A stretch of DNA of 64,000 nucleotides from Prostheceraeus crozeri (taxonomy: Eukaryota > Platyhelminthes > Polycladida > Euryleptidae). Of this stretch, positions 1 through 11,607 are shown piece after piece. The position numbers and the translations under genes are program-made. Under the pieces are notes generated by a model. It worked only from the letters and a program-made list of their open reading frames with translations, was not told the origin of the DNA and ran no database searches. The stretch's first letter is position 1. Every line of letters starts with the position of its first letter. The stretch covers positions 282,001 to 346,000 of the forward strand of contig CAJQUW010007293.1 in assembly GCA_907163375.1 (NCBI GenBank), written 5' to 3'.

Positions 1-27
1 TGTGATAAATTTCCACCGACTTATGTA

Positions 28-227
28 CAGGGTGATTCCGATCTTCCCGTCACTTTTCAAGTAAGGACTACAGCTGTATCACATGTCTGGTTGTAGTGAT
101 GGTTCATGATTTATATATTACGTTTCATGGCCTTTCAAATCGTATATTATTTATTTTCTTGTGATCTGCATTTCTGCTGATACGAGCAATTGAAATTGTT
201 TACCCATATTACAACTTTTTAAATCAA
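28..227 (+). repeat. Left TIR of mariner-like element
   Basis: This matches the reverse complement of 1598-1800 with few differences, including a small indel near the middle. Confidence 0.92.
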
Positions 228-396
228 TATCTATGACAGGAACATCGCAACAATCAATATCATCAGCCGCATTCAGCATAGACATCTAATAACTGCTTGC
301 TTTGAGCGACACCATGCAAAGTTAATTGAGATTGACTTTTCAGTGTAGACGGTATGTAACTGGCTGAAATTTATTTACTATCAACACTTGACAGCA

Positions 397-1442
397 ATGA
401 ACTATCCTGGCTTCACGAATGAAGAAATTGCGACGACCGTGGCCTATACCATCTCTTCATATCCTGAAGATGCAAGGCGACGATTTCGTGAAGATTTTAA
501 GAAAGAAGCTCCACCACGCACAACCTTAATTGGGTGGGCAAAACGTTTTAAAACCTCGCTATCTCTCACCGAAATGCAAGAGTCGGTGACCATTCAGATC
601 GACGGCTTTCCGACAACAAACGAGACGAAATAGTCGAGGCCTATGGTGATGATCCAACACTTTCGCAACGAAAGGCAGCTCAGCTCTGCAGCGTTTCACA
701 ATCGTCGGTGAACAGAGTGTTGAAAGATGAAGGTTTGAGAGCTTGGAAGTTTACCCGCGTGCAAGAGATCTCGGACGACGATAAAGTTCAAAGACTCCGG
801 TTTTCCAACCTCATCCTTCAACATCAACAGCGCGACAGTAATTTCGTTGGAAATATCGTTTTCTCCGATGAAGCAACGTTTCACTTGAATGGATCTGTGA
901 ACCTTCACAACGCCTTCATCTACGCGGAAGAAAATCCTCACGCTGTTATCGTGAAACCATTAAAGTCTTGCTGGGTAATTATATCACCACACCGCGGCAT
1001 CACTTACCATGTGCAAAAAGAAACAATGAATGGACAGCGCTACCAGTCTATCCTTGAAGACAAAGTTGTGCCGCTACTAAGTGATAGACGAAATCGACGT
1101 CAATTTTATCAGCAGGATAGTGCACCTGCACATTATGCCAATTCTGTTCGTTGTCTGCTGAACGTCAAGCTGAAGGACCGATGGATTGGTCGTGGTGGGC
1201 CGATACACTGGCCACCAAGAAGCCCTGATTTAGCAGTAAACGATTTCTGGCTTTGGGGCTATATTCGTGACAAACTATACAGAGATCCACGTCCTCGTAC
1301 TCTTGAAGCTTTGCAAGAAATACTTACGAGCTTACTCGATAACGTGGAGGTCGAGATGATGCGATCTTCGTACAGGTCATTCTTGCGCCGATGCGAGTTG
1401 TGCTCTGAGAATGGTGGTGGTCACTTTGAACAGTTCTTGTGA
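397..1442 (+). pseudogene. Mariner-family transposase, frameshifted
   Basis: This would encode a DDE/D transposase. The first segment (397 to about 590) and the second (708-1442 in the third frame) hold the DNA-binding region; a second helix-turn-helix-like stretch straddles the break. The catalytic domain shows FSDEAT, QQDSAP and SPDLAVNDFW, with 41 residues between the second and third aspartates. The two segments lie in different frames, with the shift near 585-600, so no full-length protein can be made. An AATAAA signal follows at 1477. The family assignment rests on these motifs and on the flanking TA/TIR structure. Confidence 0.85.
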
Positions 1443-1597
1443 GTTAATTTTGCGTTACTGCATACCTGTCACTTATAATAAAGTTTTTTTGGATATGAAG
1501 TGTTTTTCGAAATCAAATGAAAAAAATAACTTAAATAGTAAAATAAAATGAATAAATAGAAGACTAGGAATAAAAAAAATTAAAAAAGTACTTAAAA

Positions 1598-1800
1598 TTG
1601 ATTTAAAAAGTTGTAATATGGGTAAACAATTTCAATTGCCCGTATCAGCAGAAATGCAGATCACAAGAAAATAAATAATATGATTTGAAAGGCCATGAAA
1701 CGTAGTACAGTATATAAATCATGAACCATCACTACAACCAGACATGTGATACAGCTGTAGTCCTTACTTGAAAAGTGACGGGAAGATCGGAATCACCCTG
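1598..1800 (-). repeat. Right TIR of mariner-like element
   Basis: Reverse complement of 28-227. The outermost bases are CCCTG followed by the TA duplication. Confidence 0.92.
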
Positions 1801-1802
1801 TA

Positions 1803-4800
1803 TATACGAGCCGTAATTTCTTGACTCTTGCAATGTTTCATTGCATTTTTGACCTTAATCCTATTTGCTAGGGGGCCATTCCCCTCGGTTTTTTAATCTC
1901 ACGCCGGAACGAATAATTGTTTGAAGGTCCCTGTAAGTGACTTTCCTAACTTTGTGTTGCCTTTCTCTGAGTGACAGCTGTTTGTTTATAGACCCAATAT
2001 TTTAGGCACAGGAGACCCATTAAAATAATTTACAACCACATTTTTGTGACATTTTGGATTTTCATCTCTATTGATAAGAATTTTGAGTTCTAAGCAATTT
2101 GCAACTACTTATGAATAAATACATATTCATAATTCAATAACTGAGTGAATTAAACAAACTTCTCTAGTATTCACCGATGTTGTTCTGAAAGATTTAGTGA
2201 TACATAGAGCTATAAATCTTGCTGATGTGATTCATGCAAATATGTTTTCAACTAAGATATAATTACGAAATTCAAAAAAATGATTGTTTGAATTCTGAAA
2301 TGCTATGTACGAGCATAGCAACAAGAACCGCTTGAAATGCAAAAGTACATGTAAAGTTAGCAATTCTGCATATTGATCCGGTTTTAATCATAGATTAAGT
2401 ACTTACTATATAGTTTTAATAAACTTCTTTTCACTGGGCTGCACAAACGGGGGAACACAGTGAAATTATAAGTGCTACCAGATCATATTTCACAACCACC
2501 AAAATCTCATAAATTGATAGATTTTCAGGAAAATTACATTTTTCAGGATTATTTTGTATGTTGAATACATAAAGTGTACATAGTGCATCATTTCAAACTA
2601 ATTTCTCGAACCCTTGTTAATTTTCCTTTCTGAAATGATGAGATATGAAATTTATTAAGCCTCGATTCTTTGAGAAATACTGCGGGCAATCAAGTAGCTC
2701 GACTTGAAAAAGAAATTAGAAATAGGTCCGCCTACCTGTAGACCTGTCTACTCGTAACATCAACGCACTCATCATGCTATCTGCATGTACATTCCTTCAC
2801 GCACCTCGCTCGCCCTGTACTCGAAAGTGAATTTCGTGTCGCCTTACTCGATCGTGGCCACTTATAGGGGCCCACTGGCCATAGTGCCCGGAGTCAGTTG
2901 CTCTTTCAGCTATCAGCTGCATGGGAAATTTTTAAGGCAATTCAACCGAAGCTATGGTATATTTGCCACTATTAAGCCAAAAATTACATAAAACAGTGAG
3001 ATAAGTTATGCGATATCGATTACTACAGTCTTCTAGAAGTGTATGAACCGCGTGTGGAATATAGGGGCAGTGTGCAGTTGTTTCAAATACATCCGTGTGG
3101 TACGCATCATCCTAAAACTGCAGATTGGAAATTGACAAATAAAAAAAATTATTAAAACAAATGATAAGGGAATTAAAACAAATAGTGAAAAATTCATAAA
3201 TAGTGTTTCAGTCAATTATATTTATTGCGAAAATATATTGCTCGATACAGATATACGAATCAAAATACAATGAAATCTGAAGGCAATTATTAATCATAAG
3301 AATCAACAAGAAACGGCACCCATTAGGGCGGTGACACTCATGTCGACACTGGCAACGCGGTCTCAGAAAGAGTCACACTAGTGACTACTCTCTTCCGTTG
3401 CTTTCGTCTGTCTCCTTCAAGGCTCCAGTGCTCTCGAAGGACAGGGCACAAATTCACCGATTCAATACACTTCCTCTTCTTTGAGCCTTTTCAGCGACAA
3501 CTGAAAACCAATTCTGGGACCAATCGCACAATCGTTGACATGACTAACGGAAACTGTATATCGTTGCAGATGATGTCCCACAAGAGGGCCTTCCTCGAAA
3601 TGGCATCTCAGTATTTTGCATGCAAGGAAGCAGTCTGGGAAATTCAACAATTTGACAGAAAAAGTAGAAAATTCACAGCGTTTCAGTTAGTTCGCCCGTC
3701 TAAGAAATTACCAATATTTCCTTTATTAAACTGCGTGTAGGAACGATGCTCTTGCTTATAGCATCATTCGTTTGATCTGTTTGCTCCGCAATCGTAATGA
3801 GAATGGTGAAAAAATGCACCCAAATCATCTGTCTTTTGTTGTCTGATGAAATTTGTCTTCTTTCGGGCAACTGAATAAAAAATGATGAATTTTTCATTCC
3901 ATCAACATGTACGTGACATTTCAATTTTATGAAAACGCTGCCATGTGTCGTTCGTTCAGACATTACCGGTTTAACCCAAGAGTTCACACTGACGTTGGAG
4001 TTAACACCAGAGTCAACTCTAATGTAATGTCCGGGGCCAGCTCTGAGTTCGGGTAAACGGAATAAACGCTAACATTTACACTTACACCGGACATGAACTC
4101 AACTATTGATTAATTGGGAGAGGCTATGGTTATACAGTATAATTAACATCGATGGAAGTGACTATTTCTTTAAGATTTAGCCCTATCAATAGTAGCAGTT
4201 CCTTTCACTTGTCATGTCATAAAGTACCTGATACAAAAAGAATAGAATATCATAACCAAAAACAATGGTCATACTAAATTCCAAGGTATTAATGGGTCCA
4301 CAACGTTATGCAGATAAGAAAAGCTTAATTTAGTAAATCACAAAATCATATCTAAGAAAATTGATTTAATCCATATTTAGAAATATAGTTGAATTCCAAC
4401 CGCATAGAGTATTATGATTTAAACCATGCATAATGAATTCTACTTAGGGATTTTTTATTTTCCCTAGAATTCAGTCCGTAATTAAACACTGCAATTTCGA
4501 GAAGTGTAGACCAGATCCATAGAATTTGTGGAAAAATAGACTGAACATCAACTAATCAATTTGCATAATAAGGTAAACAAACTACGAAATTTATCCAGGA
4601 AGCAGAATAAGCTTTCATTTTTGCATGAAGATTTAAATCATAATGCTGTTCGTGAAACTATCGTAGGAATATTTTCAAAAAATGTATTTTTCTAAAAATT
4701 GATCAAGTACTTTTTAAACCTCAGGAGCATAATATGCGTAATAAGAAAGCCGAATCTTCTGATTCAAAAATTTCCACTGTATGTTGATGTATATTGATTT

Positions 4801-7013
4801 TTACTTTTAGTTGACACTCTACCTATTATATCCCTACTCTGTGCCATCTATTCAAATGTAGGTGGTCAAATCACATTTTATTATATAAATAGAACTATTT
4901 ACAAGGATACTATTCACAGAGTTCCAGTTTTCTGAATAATGTTTAGTCCTCTAACTGTCAGGCCTTCAAGAAAATTTTGCTGCTTTTCTCAATGCTTCAC
5001 TCATTCTTCGATGTGAAAGTAATGACTCACCTGAAATTCGGAAACGATGGGTAATTATTTCAATGCCGAAGAAAGGAAACGATAATCGACGACGGCTTTG
5101 TTATAGTTTTTTGTTTCCATATGATGTTTGATATTTTTTTGACGCTATGATTATTTGAGGCCTTGCGATTCTCAGTATTGCAGCTTTCACCAAATAAAAC
5201 GTTTCTAATAATTATTATTATTGTGCGGCTCGCGGAAGATGCACAAGAACGGTGTTCCTCTTCGTCTGATCTTGAGCATGACTGATTCTGCTCAGCATTC
5301 CCTTGCAAATAGGATCTACAGTATTTTCAGTTGAAGTCAGTTGAAGCCGCTGTAAACAAATTGTATATAAAATAATCGTTTCAATTTGTCGATTGCACAT
5401 TCCAGGTAAATTTGAAGGATAAGTTATATTCCGCAATGATGTTATATCTGTGTTTACCAACAATCTTAACTGTGAAGCTATTGATAATACTGAGGGAATA
5501 TCGGTTAAGCATCAAATCTCAACAAATATTCAAATCGTTAATTTAAAGTAGCTTCTACTTCTCTCTGTTGAGAAGTCGATTGTTGCATTCAAATCGATGG
5601 TGCATCGATGGGCAGTTATTTGGGACTGACATTGGCGAATATTTTCCTTGAATTTTTGGAGAGCAAAATTTACTCACTTCGTTTATTGTTGTATCGTCAC
5701 TCAAGTTTGTTCACTCGAAATGCCGGGGTCAGTACTATCTTCAACAAATCGTCAAAATTCATGGCTTTTTATCATTTGTGATGGAAAAATGAGTCTTTGT
5801 TTCCTAGACGCAATGTAGTCGTAATGGCTTCGGTCAAGCTTCTCTGCCCTTGGATCACAAGAGCACTATCGAAGGACTAAGTCAGTTTTGCGCCCGTAAC
5901 TCAAAGAAAAACTTCCCATGTCAGCAGATTCTACTGTGATTTAGCAGTTTACTTGTACACTAGACACATCAGGCTTGCATTAAGAAAACCATCTCAAAGA
6001 GTTCCGGAACATGTGCCGTTATGGGTATTCAGAGGTTATGCGAACCGAAGAAGACCAGCAAGTAGCATCACAAGGCATCTCATGCAGTGCAAAAGTGACG
6101 TCGATATCGACGTACGAGCGTATGCCTCTCGGTGTTGAAACGTGGGACCAGTATAAGGACATCAGGGTGTCTTGCAGATTCTGTACATTCAGAAGTGGAG
6201 GTTTTATCTGTGTGTAGAGAACGACACAGTTCATTCTAATCTCATCTTAGTCTGGTTGTATTCTAAGCATGCACGTTCATATTATTTAACAATGATATCT
6301 TATTGCATTATTCTCTTTTGTCTTTTCTTCTCTTAGCCAACGTCAGTATACGTCTGGCTGCATTTATTGTTCGTCGTGATCATGACCCGTAACTTAACCT
6401 GAAATGTGCCCCGGTTGGCTTTTTCTATCATTCTGGTGTGCACTCTAGTTGAGAACCGACGAAATATGTCGGTGATATGCAAACCTTTATGTTGTTCTTC
6501 ATCTACAAAATTTGCATTCGTCGTCATGTCTTCAAAGCAGTTTCGCGATTTTACAGTTACAGTTTCTGCGTGAATGATTGTCATATTAGGCTAAATATCA
6601 ACCTGAACACGGAAGACATCAAACACTGCAGTGTCATGTCAAAATTAAAAACAGAGCTGTAAAAGTCTAAAAAGTCAAGCTAAAAGTCAAGTTGTAAAAT
6701 CCCTCAACTATTCACTTAGTAAATACAGTATACTAAACCAAATTTTCAACTAGTAAAGAAGTCTATTTTGACGCAGGATGAGTATTTGAAATGGTAGCTT
6801 GCTACACTGCTAAGTGAATAATTTAGGGATTATGCAACAATGCCTTAAATTTTCTCCTTCACAGAATATTCATTTATCAAACTAGTAGATGTAAGATCAA
6901 ATTGTGAAGACTTTTCATGGCATGAGAGCCAAAGTTCAATAAGAAATTGATGCCACAGTTAAATATCTTACGTTAGAAACGTACGTTAACAATTTCTGTA
7001 TAGCTTTCACCTA
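1803..7013. other. Host intergenic sequence, no gene recognised
   Basis: About 5.2 kb of AT-rich single-copy-looking DNA. The open frames are short (under 120 codons), lack recognisable domains and occur on both strands at the frequency expected by chance. I see no RNA gene, repeat array or clear transposon terminus. Confidence 0.6.
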
Positions 7014-7015
7014 TA

Positions 7016-7208
7016 CACTCAACAGAAGCTAAAACCTCTGCAATTCTCTTCTGCTAGAGAAGAAAATCTCGTCCGCGAAGCTTCATGAACAGAGATCAAC
7101 CATCTCGCGATCGGTGGCTGTCAGAGACGCACACGGCGCATGTCAGATGAACTAATTAGACCTTTTGTTGGTCTTATTCGCATGTTAGTATTGAGCAACA
7201 AAGGTCAA
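7016..7208 (+). repeat. Left TIR of Tc1-like element
   Basis: Nearly identical to the reverse complement of 25340-25532, with a few single-base differences. Confidence 0.92.
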
Positions 7209-7374
7209 AACATCAAATGTATTGTGATTATGTAATTCAATAAAACATCTGAAGGTATCGCATGTCTGCATGAATGTTTATCGGCTAAAATCATGTTATT
7301 CCATATTATGCATGTAATTTAGGATTCCGTTATCTCATTCATGCAAGGAATTCTATCATTAGCTTTTTGTGAGT

Positions 7375-7769
7375 ACCATCAGAGAGTACGGATGCCCAGC
7401 TCCTCCTTCAGCTCACGAACAGAAGCCTCTCAGTGCGGTGACGCATTGTCGTCTTGTAGGATGTAATGCTACAGCCAACCGAACTTTGAATTGGCGAAGG
7501 GGACGAAGTGCTGTTGCAGTATCTCCGCATAGGTCTCGCCCGACATGCTCTTGTCCAGCACAACGAGTTCCGTCCTCCCGTTCAACGCGATTCCAGTCAA
7601 GACATGGACGGAGATGCCTTAAGATTCGTGTATCTGGAGACAATCCGACTGGAATGCTTGACCGGGGCCTCTCCAAACACGTACTCTGCCGTCGCTTTTG
7701 AAGAGGCGGAAGCGAGTCTCGTCAGTGAAGACGACCCTTCTGCGCTGCTGGATACGCCAGTGGGCTCGT
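7375..7769 (-). pseudogene. Tc1-like transposase, catalytic part
   Basis: The minus strand shows FTDETRFRLF just after the Polinton junction and QDDNASPH further on. These are the first and second catalytic blocks of Tc1-type transposases. Several stops and shifts separate them. The plus-strand open frames here are antisense shadows. The 3' boundary is approximate. Confidence 0.75.
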
Positions 7770-7775
7770 TACATG
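7770..7775. repeat. Target-site duplication TACATG, left
   Basis: Identical hexamer at 24857-24862 on the other side of Polinton 1. The Tc1 transposase reading resumes across the two flanks. Confidence 0.9.
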
Positions 7776-7786
7776 AGTAGTATATA

Positions 7787-7849
7787 GTGTGACATCCGGC
7801 GCAACGCTTCGCTTCGCTTTGCTTCGCTTCCTTGCGCCGGATGTCACAC
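7787..7849. repeat. Terminal hairpin, Polinton 1 left
   Basis: An 18-bp perfect stem (7787-7804 with 7832-7849) beginning GTGTGACATCCGGCGC, with a loop made of repeats of the pentamer CGCTT/GCGAA. The same hairpin occurs at all four visible Polinton termini with different loop repeat numbers. Confidence 0.88.
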
Positions 7850-7937
7850 TTTTGCGGGGTTTTTCAAAATTTTCAAAAAAATCAAAATTTCAAAAATTTA
7901 GGTAGACTTCAAATTTCACGTGGCCGAAGGCCGAAGG

Positions 7938-8127
7938 GCGAAAATTTAAGTTGTCTCAAAATATCACGTAATCGAAAATTTAAGTTGTCTCAAAATATCA
8001 CGTGGTCTAAGAATTTTGAAAATTTAGGCAGACGAAAATTTAAGTTGACTCAAAATATCACGTGGTCTAAGAATTTTGAAAATTTAGGCAGACGAAAATT
8101 TAAGTTGTCTCAAAATATCACGTAGTC
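7938..8127. repeat. Subterminal direct repeats with CACGT cores
   Basis: Four spaced copies of a segment reading GAAAATTTAAGTTG then CTCAAAATATCACGT; the central period is about 62 bp. They are mirrored in the right TIR. Position next to the end and upstream of the first gene suggests a promoter or replication-protein site (inference). Confidence 0.7.
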
Positions 8128-8168
8128 TCAATATACCAGAAGATTGTATTCAAAATATTTATTTAAAA

Positions 8169-8846
8169 ATGGAAGAAACAAAAGTGGAAGAAACCGCAAG
8201 AATATATCCTTCGTTATCACAGTTAAAAATAAGTGAATTGAATAAAGAAAAACACAAAAATAGAGTACGTTATATGAAAGATAAGGAATCTCAATTATTA
8301 TTAAGATTAGAGCATTATAAAAAATTAAGAAAGAGATGGACCAAAGTTAAGAATGTAACACAAGGAATTGGCATATTCTTAACAATAAGTTTAGGTGCTT
8401 TAACAATTGTTATATCTTCAGGTGTTTTAGTAATTCCTGTTGTTGCTACAGCTTTAACAGGTACGGGTGTTTTTGCAACTTCACTTGTTACAATGTTAGA
8501 TAAATCTTTAATAACTAAGAAACGAAAATCATTAAAAACTAAGCATTTACATATTAAAGAAGTCTATGATAAACTACATTACTACTTTCAAAGAGTATGT
8601 GATGATAATGTTATTACGTTAGATGAGATTGAAAAATTTGATCAAATAGCTAATGAAGCTAATAAAACGCCATTTCATTTAAAGTCCGAAAAAGTTGATG
8701 ATAAGAATAAACAGGATGGTAAAATTTCTAGTGATGGTAAAATTTCTAATGAAGAAAATGACAAAATGTTTTTAGAAGAGCTAAAAACTTTAAGCGAAAA
8801 TTTAAGCAAAACTTTATTAAACAAAACTTTATTAAACAAAACTTAA
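8169..8846 (+). CDS. Membrane protein, Polinton-specific (225 aa)
   Basis: Family not recognised. A charged N-terminus with a Lys/Arg-rich helix (about residues 25-62) precedes a strongly hydrophobic, Gly/Ala-rich stretch at 67-110 that could form two membrane segments or a hairpin. A helical, acidic C-terminal half follows and ends in near-repeats of LLNKT. The ATG after TTTATTTAAAA matches the A-rich start context of the other genes. The first 18 or so codons lie in the TIR. A broken homologue is at 43272-43979. It could be a virion membrane or penetration protein; that role is inference. Confidence 0.7.
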   Translation: MEETKVEETARIYPSLSQLKISELNKEKHKNRVRYMKDKESQLLLRLEHYKKLRKRWTKVKNVTQGIGIFLTISLGALTIVISSGVLVIPVVATALTGTGVFATSLVTMLDKSLITKKRKSLKTKHLHIKEVYDKLHYYFQRVCDDNVITLDEIEKFDQIANEANKTPFHLKSEKVDDKNKQDGKISSDGKISNEENDKMFLEELKTLSENLSKTLLNKTLLNKT

Positions 8847-8967
8847 AACGAGAAACCTTTAAACGAAAAGATGTCAGACAACAAAGCAATAAAAAAATAA
8901 TTTGTTCAGTAAAATGTTTTTGTTGTATTCCAATGTTACCACAAAATTCAAATATTATATTTTAAAA

Positions 8968-9787
8968 ATGGATCAAATTAAAGCTGATAATTTTAAAAGA
9001 ATTAAACAATTAGAAGAGTTAATAAAACAAAGAAATATTATGAAAGAAAATCATCTTCAACATAGAATGATAAAAGCTGGTATTCAATCTGATATGTTTG
9101 AAAAAATGCAACAAACCGAGCAAGTAAAAACTGATTTTGAGAAAACTATGAAACCATTTAAAACTCTTGAAAAAGAACTTACAAATAATGATAAACAAAT
9201 TGATATAACAGATCCAGAGCACAAAACTATATTAGATGACTATGGATTACTAGAATCAAACATTAATAAGAAATTACCAAAATCTATGCAATTTGAACAT
9301 TCTATTTCATTTATAGATGGAAAAACAATACCTAGATTTTATCTCGGACAAAAAGAAATATTTCCACAACCTTTTCGAGGTTTAATTTTTTCACCAGATA
9401 AATCTCCTTTTAATTTAGATAGAAATTTTGTTAATCTTTTAAGAGGAGCAGATTTAAATAATTATGCTGTAGAAGATCTCATAAAATATAAAGCTATGTT
9501 AGATAGAGTTGGTGCAGTAAAATCTCTTAGACGTTATAAACAATTAGAAAATTTATTATCAACGGGAGTTAAAGTAGGAAAAGGTTTTAAAACAGAAAAC
9601 AGAAACAACTGTATTTTTACCAGATGATCCACAAGAATTACTAAATAGATTAAATATTTTAATATCTGCAATAAAAGAAGGACATAATTCTAGTTTCAAT
9701 GAAATTCATGCTATATTGAAAAGACTGTTAGAAAAGAAGATTCTAAATGAAGAGGATCATAAAAGTATAACGAACCGAATGTTCTAG
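8968..9787 (+). pseudogene. 275-aa-family virion-associated protein, frameshifted
   Basis: Homologue of the intact gene at 42323-43150. The N-terminal 40 residues are basic and helical, and the middle contains FIDGKTIPRFYLGQKEIFPQ. Near 9585 a short deletion relative to Polinton 2 shifts the frame, giving an early stop at 9625-9627. The remaining C-terminal region (9628-9787) is still readable but ends in an inserted GC-rich palindrome that replaces the last residues. Function unknown; its place before the penton-like gene suggests a structural or assembly role. Confidence 0.75.
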
Positions 9788-9803
9788 GGCTTCGCCCTTA
9801 CCT
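9770..9803. repeat. GC-rich palindromic element at gene end
   Basis: The block contains GGGCTTCGCCC and a GAACCGAATGTTC-type arm. It is absent from the aligned position in Polinton 2 (near 42330), where the gene runs on to its normal end. Confidence 0.75.
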
Positions 9804-9866
9804 GAAATATGTTGTTGTTTTTAATTTTTTCTATAAAACACATTTATTCAAAATTTTAACTAAAAA

Positions 9867-10655
9867 ATGCGTTCAGCAGATTTAGACAAAATTAATAATC
9901 ATTTAGAAAATTTGACAGAGATTTTGGGTTCATCAAAATTTAGTACGACGTTAAAAATTATAACAACTACTTCATCACACACTTGTAATTTAGAACCCAT
10001 TCTACATTTAGAACAAAATAAAAATTATCAAATTGCATTGACTAGTTTCTCCACATTTAACACTATTCAAAACGTTATCAAAGATGTGAATGACCAATTT
10101 AGATATTCTACTGATAAAGGCAAAACATGGAAAATACTAACTTTTCTTCCTGGTTCTTACGAAGTTGAATCAATATCAAATGAAATTAAGAGATATTTAG
10201 GTATACCATTTAAAGATAAGAAACAATTACATTTTGCAGTTGAACCGGCAGTTAATAAATTTTCTCTTACTTTAGACGAAAATCATCAAGTTGATTTTAA
10301 TCATGATAGATCATTGTCAAAGCCATTAGGATTTAATAAACAAACCTATAGTCAAGGTTATCATTTAGGTGAGAAGATTCCAAAAATAACTGAAATAAAT
10401 TCAATTGTTGTACATTGTGACATTATTGAAGGAGGATATATAAATGGTAAATTGTCAAATTTAATATTCAGTTTTCCAGCTTTTACTGTACCCATTGGTT
10501 ATAGATTAAATGTAATTCCACAAACATTAATATATTTCCCTATTACAAGAAAAACTATTAACAACATTAACATGAGAATCACTGATGAAAAAGGACAAGA
10601 AATAAATTTTGGAGGTGAAGAGATTTTAATAGATCTTTTGGTTCGGGAGGTATAA
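9867..10655 (+). CDS. Penton-like minor capsid protein (262 aa)
   Basis: Probable single jelly-roll vertex protein. After a short N-terminus it shows an LEPILHLEQNKNYQIALTSF segment, then a TFNTIQNV and FRYSTDKGKTW region, then FLPGSYEVESIS. This order and spacing resemble Polinton minor capsid proteins, which open with a strand pair around a YEIAL-like motif and an N-I-x-N-like turn. The frame is intact, and the copy at 41492-42280 is almost identical. The last codons and stop lie in a palindrome (GGGAGGTATAAACTCCC). Its position just before the packaging-type ATPase fits a morphogenesis block. The call comes from pattern memory, not a search. Confidence 0.7.
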   Translation: MRSADLDKINNHLENLTEILGSSKFSTTLKIITTTSSHTCNLEPILHLEQNKNYQIALTSFSTFNTIQNVIKDVNDQFRYSTDKGKTWKILTFLPGSYEVESISNEIKRYLGIPFKDKKQLHFAVEPAVNKFSLTLDENHQVDFNHDRSLSKPLGFNKQTYSQGYHLGEKIPKITEINSIVVHCDIIEGGYINGKLSNLIFSFPAFTVPIGYRLNVIPQTLIYFPITRKTINNINMRITDEKGQEINFGGEEILIDLLVREV

Positions 10656-10690
10656 ACTCCCGTTCGAGAGGTATAAACTCCCACGCGAAG
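10645..10690. repeat. Tandem hairpins over 3' end of penton-like gene
   Basis: Two copies of GAGGTATAAACTCCC-type palindromes; the first contains the stop codon. Conserved at 41460-41510. Confidence 0.75.
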
Positions 10691-10792
10691 CTAGAGAAGT
10701 TTAATTTTCTTCTTCTTATTATTATTATTCTAATTCTTCTTCTTTAGACACAAAAAATAAAAAAATTAAAAATAAAATTTTTTTATTAAAAA

Positions 10793-11558
10793 ATGAGTGA
10801 ACTACCTCCATTTAATAAAAAAAAACTCAAATTTAATCATCATCCAAATTTATCTAATAAAGTTTTGTCAGTTATTTGTGGAAGATCAGGATGTGGAAAA
10901 ATATATCTATTATTTAAAATTTTAACGACTCCAAATTTTTTGGATTATAACAATCTTATAATTTATACAACAACAGCAGAACAACACGTCTATCAATTTT
11001 TAAAATAAAGATTTGAAAATAATCTTAAAAAACAGCAATTGCTTCATTATTCAAAGAATATGAAAAATCTGAAGATGAAGAAGAAATAAGTTCGTGGTGT
11101 GAAGAAGCAGCAAAAAATAATCAGTTAGTTGAATCCAATAAAAATAAGCATATAAAAATACAATTAATAGATGATAGTGGTAATATGCAAGATCCTAGTA
11201 AACTAGATAAAACAATGAAACATTGTGTAATTTTTGATGATTGTGTTAATGATAGAAATCAGTCAGTTCAGAGAAATTATTTCACAAGAGGTAGACATAA
11301 TAACTGTAGTGTTTTTTATTTAACACAAAGTATGTATTCATTAGACGGAAGTGTTATTAGAAAGAATGCAAATATATCTATACTATTTGAAATAAATGCA
11401 AGAAACTTAAGTGATTTGTTAAGAGATTTATGTGTAAGAAATAAAGATGAATTTAAACAATCGTGTAACAATGCTTGGTCAAAAGATTATGGCTTCATTA
11501 CAATTAATATTGATAAAAAATTCATGATAGAGTTATAGAAAATATTTTCGCGGAGTGA
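10793..11558 (+). pseudogene. Packaging-type ATPase (FtsK-HerA/A32-like), broken
   Basis: Homologue of the intact 255-aa ATPase at 40630-41397. The Walker A motif is altered to GRSGCGKI, with isoleucine for the usual Thr. An in-frame TAA replaces a tyrosine codon near 11008 and a frameshift follows shortly after. The segment from 11185 keeps the Walker B region (CVIFDDC) and the RNYFTRGRHNN stretch. In Polintons this ATPase pumps DNA into capsids. This copy cannot be functional. Confidence 0.85.
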
Positions 11559-11607
11559 TCGAATAATTTTTTCTTATAAATTTTTTGTTAATAAAAATAA
11601 AAAAAAT

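Larger units (their letters stand above)
28..1800 (+). mobile_element. Mariner-like (DD41D-type) DNA transposon
   Basis: A complete transposon outline is visible. Near-identical inverted repeats of about 200 bp begin with CAGGGTGATTCC at both ends. Each end is flanked by TA (26-27 and 1801-1802), the duplication made by Tc1/mariner elements. One transposase-like reading frame lies between the repeats and is broken by a frameshift, so this copy is probably non-autonomous. DD41D elements with long TIRs are known from insects; the host assignment is inference. Confidence 0.9.
7776..8227 (+). repeat. Left TIR of Polinton 1
   Basis: About 452 bp matching the reverse complement of 24400-24856. It contains a terminal hairpin, the subterminal direct repeats, and the start plus first 18-19 codons of the membrane-protein gene. 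Confidence 0.9.

Noticed and set aside
3381-3740. 119-codon frame in host DNA
   Set aside because: No domain, no convincing start context or codon pattern, and a competing frame on the other strand.
7369-7780. Plus-strand open frames of 90-110 codons
   Set aside because: They are antisense to the decayed Tc1-like transposase, whose motifs read on the minus strand.
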